The position numbers were made by a program, and so were the translations under genes. A DNA stretch of 64,000 nucleotides from Novosphingobium sp. TH158 (GTDB lineage: Bacteria > Pseudomonadota > Alphaproteobacteria > Sphingomonadales > Sphingomonadaceae), in assembly GCF_002855555.1 (NCBI RefSeq), contig NZ_PKRT01000001.1, positions 1,578,001-1,642,000 of the forward strand. The letters are read 5' to 3'. Of the stretch, positions 33,167 to 41,701 are shown piece by piece (within the stretch, counting starts at the first letter, position 1; each line of letters starts with the position of its first letter). The notes under the pieces are model-generated. The model searched no databases, was not told the DNA's origin, and saw only the letters and a program-made list of their open reading frames with translations.

Positions 33167-33817
33167 ATGACCGAAGAAAAGATTGCTATCGCTGCCATGC
33201 CGCGGATCAACGAGCCAGCCCCTGATTTCAGTGCCAAGACCACCCATGGCCAACGTTCGCTGACGGATTACCGGGGCAAGTGGCTCGTTCTGTTCTCTCA
33301 CCCGGCCGACTTCACCCCGGTCTGCACCACTGAGTTCATGGGCTTTGCTCGCCATGCCGATGAATTCAAGGCAATGAACACCGAACTGCTCGGCCTGTCG
33401 ATCGACTCCAACTATGCCCACATTGCCTGGGTCCGTTCGATCAAGGAGAAGTTCGGCGTCGAGATCCCCTTCCCGATCATCGAGGACATCTCGATGAAGG
33501 TGGCAACCGCTTATGGCATGGTCCACCCGGGGGCGTCCGACACCCAGGCCGTTCGCGCCACCTTCTTCATTGACCCCGAAGGCACGATGCGCGCCATGGT
33601 CTATTACCCCATGTCGAATGGTCGCTCGATTGCCGAATTTGTCCGCCTTATGCAGGCCCTGCAGACGGCCGACGCCAACAAGGTTGCGACGCCCGAAGGC
33701 TGGCAGCCCGGTGACAAGGTGATCGTGCCGCCGCCGCAGACCGCGCCGGCAGCCGAAGCTCGCGCCGGCGAGGGCTACGACTATGTCGACTGGTATTTCA
33801 GCACCAAGACCCTTTAA
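33167..33817 (+). CDS. Peroxiredoxin (Prx6/AhpC2-like), second copy
   Basis: A 216-residue peroxiredoxin with peroxidatic Cys in HPADFTPVCTTEF and the Prx6 signature ATPEGWQPGDK. It shares length and most motifs with the protein encoded at 20285-20935, differing mainly in the C-terminus (GYDYVDWYFSTKTL). It lies within the plus-strand sulfide unit. It may reduce peroxides or polysulfides formed by sulfide oxidation. Start ATG follows AAGGAGG. Confidence 0.93.
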   Translation: MTEEKIAIAAMPRINEPAPDFSAKTTHGQRSLTDYRGKWLVLFSHPADFTPVCTTEFMGFARHADEFKAMNTELLGLSIDSNYAHIAWVRSIKEKFGVEIPFPIIEDISMKVATAYGMVHPGASDTQAVRATFFIDPEGTMRAMVYYPMSNGRSIAEFVRLMQALQTADANKVATPEGWQPGDKVIVPPPQTAPAAEARAGEGYDYVDWYFSTKTL

Positions 33818-33832
33818 ACCGGGTTAGGCAAT

Positions 33833-33854
33833 CGGCGGCACCTCGGTGCCGCCG
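33833..33854 (+). other. Strong intergenic hairpin between prx and persulfide dioxygenase
   Basis: Perfect 9-bp arms CGGCGGCAC and GTGCCGCCG with a CTCG loop, no T-run. It is too stable to be chance and probably shields or partially terminates the mRNA between the two genes. Confidence 0.5.
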
Positions 33855-33879
33855 ACAACCGTCCACGAGAGGAATGAGT

Positions 33880-34797
33880 ATGTCAGACCCCGTCATTGCC
33901 GCCGCAGCAGAGATCGTGCAGCAGGCCGATCCGGCGGCGGTCCAGGTTCGGAGCTTCTTCGATGAAGCGACCTTTACTGTAACCCATGTGCTGTCCGATC
34001 CTGCAAGCGGCAAGGCCGCAATCATCGATAGCGTACTTGATTTCGACCCGGCGTCAGGACGCACTTCTACGAGTTCGGCCGATGCCTTGATCGCTTACAT
34101 CCGCGAGCAGGACTTGGAAGTTGAATGGCTGCTGGAAACGCATGCCCATGCCGACCATCTGTCAGCCGCGCCCTACCTGCAGGAACAGCTTGGCGGCAAA
34201 TTGGCGATTGGACGCCACATTCTTACCGTGCAGGAGACCTTTGGCAAGATCTTCAATGAGGGCACCCGTTTCGCACGCGATGGTTCACAGTTCGACCACC
34301 TTTTCGACGAGGGTGACCGTTTCTCGGTCGGCTCCATTCCAGCCATTGCGCTGCATGTTCCCGGGCACACTCCTGCGGACATGGCCTACGTCATCGGCGA
34401 TACCGTGTTCATCGGGGATACCCTGTTCATGCCGGACTATGGCTCTGCCCGCGCCGACTTTCCCGGCGGGGATGCCCACGTCCTCTACCGGTCTGTGCGG
34501 CGGTTGCTGAGCCTGCCCGAAAGCACCCGACTTTTCCTGTGTCATGACTACAAGGCGCCAGGCCGCAATACCTATGCCTGGGAAACCACTGTCGCGGAGC
34601 AACGCAGCGGCAACGTGCATCTCCACGACGGCATCAGCGAAGACGATTTTGTGGCCATGCGCAAGGCACGCGACGCCACGCTCGACATGCCGCGCCTGAT
34701 CCTGCCATCGATACAGGTCAACATGCGCGGTGGGCATTTCCCGGAACCCGAAGAAAATGGGGTCAGCTACCTCAAGCTGCCGCTGAATAGGCTCTGA
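33880..34797 (+). CDS. Metallo-beta-lactamase-fold persulfide dioxygenase (Blh/ETHE1-like)
   Basis: A 305-residue MBL-fold protein with THAHADHLSA (HxHxDH), PGHTPADMAYV and LFLCHDYKAPGR, the iron ligands and GSH-persulfide-pocket segments of persulfide dioxygenases such as Blh. It would oxidise glutathione persulfide to sulfite. ATG 33880 is spaced 6 nt from AGGA; the ATG at 33874 is not. It lies 4 bp before the TauE-type exporter, which would remove the sulfite. Confidence 0.93.
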   Translation: MSDPVIAAAAEIVQQADPAAVQVRSFFDEATFTVTHVLSDPASGKAAIIDSVLDFDPASGRTSTSSADALIAYIREQDLEVEWLLETHAHADHLSAAPYLQEQLGGKLAIGRHILTVQETFGKIFNEGTRFARDGSQFDHLFDEGDRFSVGSIPAIALHVPGHTPADMAYVIGDTVFIGDTLFMPDYGSARADFPGGDAHVLYRSVRRLLSLPESTRLFLCHDYKAPGRNTYAWETTVAEQRSGNVHLHDGISEDDFVAMRKARDATLDMPRLILPSIQVNMRGGHFPEPEENGVSYLKLPLNRL

Positions 34798-34801
34798 CGC
34801 G

Positions 34802-35584
34802 ATGGCGCTCGACACCATCCAGTATGTGCTGGGCGCAGGGTCCGGTGGACTGGTCGGTTTTACCCTTGGCCTGGTCGGAGGGGGCGGTTCGATCCTCGCC
34901 GTCCCGCTCATGGTCTATCTGGTAGGCGTGCCTCAGCCGCACATCGCGATCGGCACAAGCGCCCTTGCAGTCGCGGCCAATGCCGCAGCTAACCTCGTTC
35001 CGCACGCCCGGGCCGGGGCGATCAAATGGCGGTGCGCCGGAATGTTTGCTGCGGCAGGGGCTGTGGGCGCCTACGCCGGCTCGACCCTGGGCAAGGCCAT
35101 GGACGGACAACGACTTTTGTTCCTGTTCGCCTTGCTCATGCTGGTAGTGGGCGCACTGATGATCCGCAATCGCAAGGATCCCGGCAATCCTGATGTCCAG
35201 TGCCGCCGCGAGAATGCGCCAAAAGTTATGGGCTACGGGCTCGGCACCGGCTTATTCTCGGGCTTTTTCGGCATCGGTGGCGGTTTTCTCATCGTACCGG
35301 CCCTGATGGCATCAACTGCCATGCCGATGCGCAATGCCGTTGGTTCATCTCTGGTAGCCGTGACCGTCTTTGGGCTAACGGCCGCCATCAACTATGCCTT
35401 TTCCGGTTTCGTGGACTGGTGGTTGGCTGGAGTGTTCATTGCAGGCGGTATTGTAGGAGGATTTGCAGGAGCCTTGCTTTCACAACGTCTTTCTTCAGTT
35501 AAGGGCGCACTTAACTCGGTTTTCGCCGCACTGATTTTTGTGGTTGCGGCCTATATGTTGTGGCGGAGTGGCCAAGCCTTATAA
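34802..35584 (+). CDS. TauE/SafE-family sulfite/organosulfonate exporter
   Basis: A 260-residue membrane protein with about eight TM helices and two repeated GGGGS/GIGGGF segments (LGLVGGGGSILAVPL and FGIGGGFLIVPALM), the hallmark of TauE/SafE. It is directly downstream of the persulfide dioxygenase and probably exports sulfite, as proposed for BigR-regulon homologues. Confidence 0.92.
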   Translation: MALDTIQYVLGAGSGGLVGFTLGLVGGGGSILAVPLMVYLVGVPQPHIAIGTSALAVAANAAANLVPHARAGAIKWRCAGMFAAAGAVGAYAGSTLGKAMDGQRLLFLFALLMLVVGALMIRNRKDPGNPDVQCRRENAPKVMGYGLGTGLFSGFFGIGGGFLIVPALMASTAMPMRNAVGSSLVAVTVFGLTAAINYAFSGFVDWWLAGVFIAGGIVGGFAGALLSQRLSSVKGALNSVFAALIFVVAAYMLWRSGQAL

Positions 35585-35609
35585 ACGATCGAGGTTGTAA
35601 TATGTCTTG

Positions 35610-35708
35610 ATGTATTCGACTAATACCGCGCTCATTTTTGGTGGCGGACTGACTGCAGCATTCATCTGCGGGATATCGATCGAGGCACCGGCCCGAGCAA
35701 TCGCTGGT
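35610..35708 (+). pseudogene. Truncated hydrophobic N-terminal fragment at phage junction
   Basis: From ATG 35610 the frame reads MYSTNTALIFGGGLTAAFIC and goes on into sequence that is antisense to the phage tail gene. It looks like the start of a membrane protein of the sulfide operon cut by insertion or deletion. The exact break is between about 35,660 and 35,710. Family not identified. Confidence 0.4.
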
Positions 35709-36176
35709 TCACGCATATCCCTCGTTGATCAGCTCAACCTGCCAGTATCGGGTTACACCTCCAGCGGTCGCACTGACCGTCCAGAAACTCTGCCGGATCG
35801 AGTAGCCCGTATTCGAAAGGCGGAAGGTGATCGCCGTTGATGATCCCCCAGACGCGACGTTCACAAATGACCCAGTCCCACCCGACCCAGACCAGGTCCA
35901 GACGGCGGACTGTGTGCACTGGATTGTAACCGCCGCATTTCCTCCTCCGGCAGCCCAGTCGCTGAGTGCGACCGGCGATCCACTCGACAGCCCGCCCGCG
36001 GGCGTGAATGCGACAGACGATTTGCCGTAGAGGTTGGACAATTTGATCGCCCCGGAGGCAATACCAGCCAAATTGCGGACCGCGGTTTCGCCTAGTGAAG
36101 TGGTGGTGCCGGCCGCGCGGCCGAGCTCTGCGCCGACATTGCCCAGAGATATCGGGCCGGTTGTTTGCAGGGTCAT
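35709..36176 (-). CDS. Phage tail-associated protein
   Basis: A 155-residue Gly/Ser/Thr-rich protein beginning MTLQTTGPISLGNVGAELGR, a start common in phage tail or baseplate-associated proteins, followed by a beta-sandwich-like C-terminal part (GGVTRYWQVELINEGYA). It overlaps the S74 fibre gene by 4 bp, so it is translationally coupled. No catalytic motif. It is the last tail gene before the junction with the sulfide island. Confidence 0.65.
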   Translation of the reverse strand: MTLQTTGPISLGNVGAELGRAAGTTTSLGETAVRNLAGIASGAIKLSNLYGKSSVAFTPAGGLSSGSPVALSDWAAGGGNAAVTIQCTQSAVWTWSGSGGTGSFVNVASGGSSTAITFRLSNTGYSIRQSFWTVSATAGGVTRYWQVELINEGYA

Positions 36177-37054
36177 TGTCGCGCCTCAAGCTTGGCAATG
36201 GTACGCGCTTGGGTGTCGCTGAGATCAGCGAGCTCTTTGACCGCTTCGATGAGCAGTCCCACCAGGTTTCCGTAGGCGACAGACATGAGCCCATCGTCAT
36301 GGGTCATGACTGCTTCGGGCACGATGGGAGCCAGTTCCTGGGCAACGAGACCGATACCGCGACTGCCCGTGTCACGCTGAGTGAAGGTCACTCCGCGAAG
36401 CTTGCGGACGCGATCCAGGGCGTCAGAAACCGTCTCCACGTCGGTCTTGAGCCGCGCATCGGAAAACGCCGTCACGTCGCCAGTAGCGGTGATGGTTCCC
36501 GAGACCGAGATGCTGCCGGTGAAGCCTTCGCCCGCCTTGTTGGCAGGCGTGAAGCCCAGTGCACCGGTCACATCGCCCGAAGTCATAGAGGAGCCGGCCG
36601 TTACCCGTCCTTTGGCGTCTACAGTGACCTTGAGATAGGTCCCGGCCGTCACGCCGCTGTTGGCCAGCGTGGCGGCGAACGAAAGATTGCCAGAGCCATC
36701 GAAGCTGCCGCTCGTCCCTGTCACATCACCGGTCAGCGCAATGGTGCGCCCAGTCGCCCACCTGGTTGCTGTCGCGGCATTGCCGGTGCAGGATCCTGAG
36801 GAACCGGTGATCGACCCACTGGCCGTGATATAACCGCTGGGGTTGGTCGAATTATAGGGCGTGAAGCCCAGCACAGTCGTCACCATCGCCGAAGTCAGAT
36901 TGCCAAAGCCCACCTGAACGACGGTGCCGCCCGCAGTCTTCGAATAGAGCTTCTGGTCAGCCAGATTGACGGCGAGTTCGCCCGCCTGCAGCGAAGCCGC
37001 CGCGGGCACGCTGGAGGCAGTCGAAGATCGTTTGAGCAGGATGGTGCTCGGCAT
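36173..37054 (-). CDS. Phage tail fibre with C-terminal S74 intramolecular chaperone
   Basis: A 293-residue fibre protein. The N-terminus [19 protein letters not shown] leads into Gly/Ser/Thr repeats. The C-terminal 100 residues start FSDARLKTDVETVSDALDRV and end in a coiled coil (LIEAVKELADLSDTQART), the S74 self-cleaving trimerisation chaperone of phage fibres and endosialidases. It shares one base with the next fibre gene. Confidence 0.85.
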   Translation of the reverse strand: MPSTILLKRSSTASSVPAAASLQAGELAVNLADQKLYSKTAGGTVVQVGFGNLTSAMVTTVLGFTPYNSTNPSGYITASGSITGSSGSCTGNAATATRWATGRTIALTGDVTGTSGSFDGSGNLSFAATLANSGVTAGTYLKVTVDAKGRVTAGSSMTSGDVTGALGFTPANKAGEGFTGSISVSGTITATGDVTAFSDARLKTDVETVSDALDRVRKLRGVTFTQRDTGSRGIGLVAQELAPIVPEAVMTHDDGLMSVAYGNLVGLLIEAVKELADLSDTQARTIAKLEARQ

Positions 37055-38595
37055 CAGAAGGTTCCACCATCCAGCGTCACGCCATCAATCGAGCCACCGG
37101 TGATGGCGACGTTGCTCGCCGCCTGGGTCGACATGGTGCCGAGCCCGGAGATATCGGTGTTGGGGATCGTTGCCGACGCGGTGAAGGCGGAGGTGCCATT
37201 ACCCTTGAGGTAGCCAGTAAGAGTGGTCGCGCCCGAGCCGCCCTTGGCCACGCCTAGCGTGCCGCCGATGTTACCCAGCGTCAGGTTTGCTTCGTTGACA
37301 TCGACAGTTAGGTTGCCCGCCAAACCATCGCCATTGGTGACTGCGATCTTGGTCGAACCGGCCGTTAGCGTCCGCGCTGCCACAGTTCCAGCGGCTGTGC
37401 GGGCGATTATCCCGTTGGTGCCAAGGTTGTGGAGCGCCAGCGCCTGACCGGTCAGTGCAACAGTGTCAGCGGCTACGGCAATACCGGTCCCGGCCCCTAC
37501 ATCAATCGTGTTGCCGGTCTTGGTGAGGCCATTGCCGGCCACGATCTGCCCAGCGCCATTGAATTGGACGAAGGCGATGAACGTGGTGCCAAGCGTGCCA
37601 CCGGTATCGGCCGTGCAAAGATAACCAATATCAGCGTTCACCGTGCCTTGTTCGACAAACAGGTACGCCGAGACATGCTCGTCCCAAGTCGACAGATCGA
37701 TTGCGCGCGCCCAGGCACCCGAGGCAACGACATAGACGCCGTTGGCCGAAGCGGTGGTCTGGTCCTTCACCAGCACGCGGTCGCCAACAGCAAGCGCCAC
37801 CCCGTCAATGGTCATAGTCCCGGAGAGTGAGGCGATGTTTGCGGTCGAGGCAGCTTTGACCGAAGCCTTCGGATCGAGCCCCTGAACGGTCAGATCGACG
37901 TAATTCTTGGTGGCTGCGTCCTGGGCGGCGGTCGGATCCGCCAGCCCGGTGATGCGCTGGTTGTTGAGACCCAGTGCCGCGGAGGGCGATGCCAGTTGAT
38001 CGAGCCGGTTGGCGCGAACTCGGGCATCAGTGAAATAGAGGTTGGTACCTTCAGAGACGTCGCTGGTGGAGAGCGTGATGGCACCGGTGCGGCCGGCAAC
38101 CGAAGTCACCGGGAAGGTGATTGCGACGTTGCTAGCGGCCGTTACGCGCCCTTTGGCGTCAACAGTGACCTGACCGACTTGCGTGGCAGAGCCATAGGAG
38201 CCAGCGGTCACGCCGCTGTTTGCAAGGGTCGCGGCAATGGTTGCATTGGCGGTGCCATTGAACGAGGCTGTGCCGCTTACATCACCGGACAGGCCGAGCG
38301 AACGCGCCGTTGCCAGCGCGGTTGCAGTGCCCGCATTGCCGGAAATTGAACCCGCAATCGTGCTCGAGAAAGTCTTAACCCCGGTGATCGTCTGATCACC
38401 TGAAATCCCGACAAATGCGCCCGGGCCACCAATCGCAATGACGGACGTCGCCGCCCCACCAGCGCCGCCCGTGCCTGTCCCATAGTAGAGCGTATTGTCC
38501 TGCTCGTTGAATGCGAGCTCTGCGTTGGCGAGAGTTGCGGGGGCGCCTGCCGCACCGCCTGCGGCGCGGCGCTTGATACGAAGAGTATTGGCCAT
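37054..38595 (-). CDS. Phage tail fibre protein
   Basis: A 513-residue fibre. It opens [20 protein letters not shown] (a phage fibre start) and carries Gly/Thr-rich repeats such as [16 protein letters not shown] and [26 protein letters not shown], and the collar-like segment [20 protein letters not shown] found in phage tail proteins. It ends [11 protein letters not shown]. Adjacent to the S74 fibre; the two share the [10 protein letters not shown] repeat, so they arose by duplication. Confidence 0.85.
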   Translation of the reverse strand: MANTLRIKRRAAGGAAGAPATLANAELAFNEQDNTLYYGTGTGGAGGAATSVIAIGGPGAFVGISGDQTITGVKTFSSTIAGSISGNAGTATALATARSLGLSGDVSGTASFNGTANATIAATLANSGVTAGSYGSATQVGQVTVDAKGRVTAASNVAITFPVTSVAGRTGAITLSTSDVSEGTNLYFTDARVRANRLDQLASPSAALGLNNQRITGLADPTAAQDAATKNYVDLTVQGLDPKASVKAASTANIASLSGTMTIDGVALAVGDRVLVKDQTTASANGVYVVASGAWARAIDLSTWDEHVSAYLFVEQGTVNADIGYLCTADTGGTLGTTFIAFVQFNGAGQIVAGNGLTKTGNTIDVGAGTGIAVAADTVALTGQALALHNLGTNGIIARTAAGTVAARTLTAGSTKIAVTNGDGLAGNLTVDVNEANLTLGNIGGTLGVAKGGSGATTLTGYLKGNGTSAFTASATIPNTDISGLGTMSTQAASNVAITGGSIDGVTLDGGTF

Positions 38596-38855
38596 CAGAA
38601 ATTACCTCCATCGACCAGCCTGGCCGAATTCGTGTTGGTCCACCGGTTGTCGGGAGACGAAAAAATAAGGACGTCGCCGCCCTCGGGCTGAGCCAGCTCG
38701 ACATCCGAGAGATCATTGAGTGCGCTAAGCGGCCCGGGCGGCCCTTGCGGCCCCTGTGAGCCGGTCGCGCCGGTTTCTCCGCGGGGGCCGGCAATGCCTT
38801 GGGGCTCGATGACGATGGTCTGCACCGTCTCCAGGATCTGGACGGTGCTGGTCAT
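38595..38855 (-). CDS. Collagen-like phage tail protein
   Basis: An 86-residue protein with a short collagen-type Gly-X-Y run ([20 protein letters not shown]) between an N-terminal segment [19 protein letters not shown] and a C-terminal tail [20 protein letters not shown]. The C-terminal motif recurs in phage fibre-attachment proteins. It overlaps the neighbours by 1 and 4 bp. Confidence 0.75.
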   Translation of the reverse strand: MTSTVQILETVQTIVIEPQGIAGPRGETGATGSQGPQGPPGPLSALNDLSDVELAQPEGGDVLIFSSPDNRWTNTNSARLVDGGNF

Positions 38856-39163
38856 TCGACATCAAACGTGAAGGCCGGCAAGACCTCACGCTCCCCTTCA
38901 CCATTTTCGAGACCGACAATCAGCCAGACCCGCCCGGCCCCCGGTTTGAGGTGGGCCGTCTGCTCGTCAGTCCAAAGCACTTCGATTTCGCCCAAATTAG
39001 GCGGGCTGCGAACGGTGATAGCCGGCACAGCGACATTGGGGCTCTGATCGACCACGAGAGCGGTAAGCGCCGTCAGATCTCGACGAGCCCCCGCAGCAAG
39101 GTTCGCAAACAAGGTGGCGCGCAGGCGCCGGGTGCCGCCGCGGCGGATAGTCAGCCTGGTCAT
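38852..39163 (-). CDS. Phage-like hypothetical protein
   Basis: 103 residues from ATG 39163 (MTRLTIRRGGTRRLRATLFA). The mature region is beta-rich and ends [12 protein letters not shown]. The frame opens 34 residues upstream but overlaps a region with no coding look. Position and overlap (4 bp) place it in the tail cluster; the role is unknown, possibly a fibre-assembly or baseplate component. Confidence 0.6.
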   Translation of the reverse strand: MTRLTIRRGGTRRLRATLFANLAAGARRDLTALTALVVDQSPNVAVPAITVRSPPNLGEIEVLWTDEQTAHLKPGAGRVWLIVGLENGEGEREVLPAFTFDVE

Positions 39164-39218
39164 GGGTGCACCTGTTGAAATGTGGATGGCGGGAGCCGCA
39201 GCTCCCGCCCATGTCGCG

Positions 39219-39413
39219 TCAGCCGATGCGGGCGGTTGCCGTTTTGCGGAACAGGACGCCGCCAATACCCGTGAGCGCCAGCACGACGGTCAGGACATCA
39301 GCTTGGCTGAGGCCTTGCGGCAAAATGCCAAGCGTACCGGCAATACCCCAGAGGCTGCCGATGACGCCGGTCCAGATGGCTTTGGAGGTCCACCAGGGCT
39401 TCAAGTCTTCCAT
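39219..39413 (-). CDS. Holin-like small membrane protein
   Basis: A 64-residue protein with two hydrophobic helices (TGVIGSLWGIAGTLGILPQ and LTVVLALTGIGGVLFR) and a short charged N-terminus MEDLKPWWTSKAIW. This fits small phage holins or holin-like proteins next to endolysin genes; a broken NlpC/P60-type hydrolase follows on the same strand. Confidence 0.6.
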   Translation of the reverse strand: MEDLKPWWTSKAIWTGVIGSLWGIAGTLGILPQGLSQADVLTVVLALTGIGGVLFRKTATARIG

Positions 39414-39493
39414 GTCATTTCTCCAAAGAAAAACCCGCCAGACGCGGCGGGCGGTTGATCCGGCTGCTTGGGCACAGCGGATGGCGGGTGATG

Positions 39494-39850
39494 TCAGGCT
39501 TCGTTCAGCGACAGAGCGCCGGTCGCGGCAAGCTCGACTGGCTTGGCGGTTGCAGGTGCGGCCTTGTAAACGGGCCGGCGCACAGCGATGCAGCGGTCCT
39601 TGGCAATGCGGGTGATGGTCACGCCATCAGACTGGTTGCCTCCCAGCACATGAAAGGCGCCGTAATCCTCGCCGATGTAGATCCCGACATGGCCGGAGGT
39701 TTCCCCGCGGCGAAACACCAGCACATCGCCAAGCTGCGGCCGGGCGCTGCCGTCCTTGCCAAAGTTCACCCAGCTGCGCGCCCAGAGAGGCTGGGTGGGG
39801 AGCGCCTTGCCGGCGCGCTTGGCCGCGCCGTTCCCCAACGAATGGGGCGC
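39494..39850 (-). pseudogene. 5'-truncated NlpC/P60-like (TIGR02594) peptidoglycan hydrolase
   Basis: The C-terminal part is well conserved: ALPTQPLWARSWVNFG, LGDVLVFRRGETSGHVGIYIG, and FHVLGGNQSDGVTITRIAKD. The first 55-60 residues, including the catalytic Cys segment, are missing: upstream of about 39,850 the frame continues only as the antisense of the pRiA4b-type gene. It is the remains of a phage endolysin or GTA-type hydrolase. Confidence 0.65.
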
Positions 39851-39955
39851 GCAGCGGCGACACTTTGGAATCGACGCCTGATGGGGTGCATCTCCGTGAA
39901 AACCGCGGATGCTTTTTGCTGACGGCAGCGACCATGGCTTGCTATCGCAGGCAGC

Positions 39956-40579
39956 ATGACCAACGCCCGCGCCGTCGATAGCTTCACCGAGATCGCCACC
40001 TTGCACATCATGCTCAAGGACTCTGACCCGCCGATCTGGCGCGAGGTTGAAGTTCCGACCTCGATCACCCTCAAGGTCCTGCATGATATCGTTCAGGTCA
40101 GCATGGGTTGGCTTGACTATCACCTGTGGCAGTTCGTCATCGGCGGTCAGACCTATGGCCTGCCCATGGACGAAGACTGGGGCAAAGCGCCGCGCAAGCC
40201 CGCCTCGCGAACCCGTCTGCGCGACGTCATTGGCCCGGGCATCACGCCGATCGATTACACTTACGACTTCGGCGACAACTGGGAACACGAGCTCGTTATC
40301 AGTGATGTTCGTCGCGGTGATCCCGGCAAGGCCTATCCCCGCTACATTGGCGGCGAGCGAGATTGCCCGCCCGAGGATTGCGGAGGCATTCCCGGCTTTT
40401 ACGAGATGCTGGAAGCCAGGGCGGATCCAACCCATCCGGACCATGCCGAGATTAGCGAGTGGCTGGACGAATACGACCCTGACGAGCTGGATGTTTTTCC
40501 GATCGAGGTGGCGCTCGGCCGGATTGCCGCACGCCGCAATGCGGCGGCCAAGCGTATTCTGAAGCCGGCAAACGACTGA
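39956..40579 (+). CDS. Plasmid pRiA4b ORF-3 family protein
   Basis: A 207-residue protein of the pRiA4b ORF-3 family: LHIMLKDSDPPIWREVEVP, DYHLWQFVIGG, YTYDFGDNWEHEL and ERDCPPEDCGGIPGFY. Members are common on plasmids and near transposable elements; their function is not established. It is intact but isolated here between two broken genes, suggesting arrival with a mobile element. Confidence 0.9.
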   Translation: MTNARAVDSFTEIATLHIMLKDSDPPIWREVEVPTSITLKVLHDIVQVSMGWLDYHLWQFVIGGQTYGLPMDEDWGKAPRKPASRTRLRDVIGPGITPIDYTYDFGDNWEHELVISDVRRGDPGKAYPRYIGGERDCPPEDCGGIPGFYEMLEARADPTHPDHAEISEWLDEYDPDELDVFPIEVALGRIAARRNAAAKRILKPAND

Positions 40580-40700
40580 AAGGCCTGGGGCGCGGACAGC
40601 GCCACCCCTGCGGCGGGTTTACCGCACGGGCTGATCGCATCCGTTGACGAATCACAGCAACAGTGTTCTTTTATGTTCCATTCATCCTGGAACCTGAAAA

Positions 40701-40889
40701 GTGCTGCGCTTCGTCGAATATCCCACCCCGCTCGAACTGCCTTTGTTTGGCTCGCCTGTAGAGGCTGGCTTCCCAAGCCCGGCCGATGACCACATCGAGG
40801 GCAAGCTCGACCTGAACGAGCATCTGGTGCGGCGGCCGGCCGCAACCTTCTTTGTGCGTGCGGCCGGGGAGTCCATGCGCGGCGCCTGA
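40701..40889 (+). pseudogene. umuD: Truncated umuD (S24 peptidase, SOS polymerase accessory)
   Basis: The 62 residues match the start of UmuD: PLELPLFGSPVEAGFPSPAD, LDLNEHLVRRPAATFFVRAAGESM. The Ala-Gly cleavage region and the catalytic Ser (GESM) are present, but the frame stops three residues later, losing the catalytic Lys and the dimer core. No umuC lies nearby, so it is a remnant of an SOS mutagenesis operon. Confidence 0.75.
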
Positions 40890-41066
40890 TCCGACATCCG
40901 CCACTCGCCGGAATGGATGGAAACCGCACTAGATCGTAACTACTCACTATGGCCATCCTGTCGATGCTGATGTGTGATGGGCCGTCACCCGCGGCAAATC
41001 GATTGCTTCCTGGTAATGCAATCGGCTCATCTACGCCTTGACGTGGCGCTTACCCGATCCTAAAAA

Positions 41067-41084
41067 ATAGTGATTGATTACTAT
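41067..41084. promoter_or_regulatory. Probable TetR operator
   Basis: ATAGTGATTGATTACTAT, an 18-bp palindrome with one mismatched pair, ending 14 bp before the tetR start. Size and position fit autorepression of the tetR-exporter operon. Confidence 0.65.
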
Positions 41085-41098
41085 CTAAGGCGCGACTC

Positions 41099-41701
41099 AT
41101 GCAGACCAGATATATGCCAGCTGACGATCGACGGGCCGTCACTGTCGAGGCCGTGGTGGCGCTGGCGGCGCAGCAAAACCCCGGCGACATCACGACCGCC
41201 GCGATCGCTGCACACATGGGGGTCACGCAAGGGGCGCTGTTCCGGCATTTCCCGACCAAGGAAGCCATCCTTGAGGCGGTCATGGATTGGGTGGCGGATC
41301 GGTTGCTGGCGCGGATCGACAAGGCATCTCACGGCGCGCCAACGCCGCTAGATGCGCTTGAAGCAATGTTCATGGCCCATGTCGGCTTTTTCGTGGAACA
41401 TCCCGGCGTCCCTCGGATGCTGTTCGGGGAATTGCAGCGGGCCGAAATGACAGCGCCCAAGCGCGTGGCGCACAAGATGTTGCGACGTTACCGCGAGCGG
41501 CTCGTCACTGTGATCGAGGACGGCAAGTCAAGCGGGCAGCTGGAGCAGGGTAACGACACGGCCGCGCTCGGCACGCTGTTCATCGGAATGATCCAGGGGC
41601 TGGTGATGCAATCGCTGCTGGCCGGTGACGTGCAACTTATCCGTCGGGAAGCGCCGGGCGTATTCGCGCTGTTCCGCCGCGCAGTCGCGGTGCGCCCATG
41701 A
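41099..41701 (+). CDS. TetR-family regulator
   Basis: A 200-residue TetR repressor. The N-terminal HTH is ITTAAIAAHMGVTQGALFRHFPTKEAILEAV and the C-terminal ligand domain is helical (MLFGELQRAEMTAPKRVAHKM). It overlaps the adaptor gene by 4 bp and should repress the whole exporter operon from the palindrome at 41067-41084. An alternative start, Met6, exists. Confidence 0.92.
   Translation: MQTRYMPADDRRAVTVEAVVALAAQQNPGDITTAAIAAHMGVTQGALFRHFPTKEAILEAVMDWVADRLLARIDKASHGAPTPLDALEAMFMAHVGFFVEHPGVPRMLFGELQRAEMTAPKRVAHKMLRRYRERLVTVIEDGKSSGQLEQGNDTAALGTLFIGMIQGLVMQSLLAGDVQLIRREAPGVFALFRRAVAVRP

Noticed and set aside
39850..40444. N-terminal extension of the NlpC/P60-like frame
   Set aside because: It is antisense to the intact pRiA4b ORF-3 gene and lacks the catalytic Cys segment, so the hydrolase is treated as truncated.
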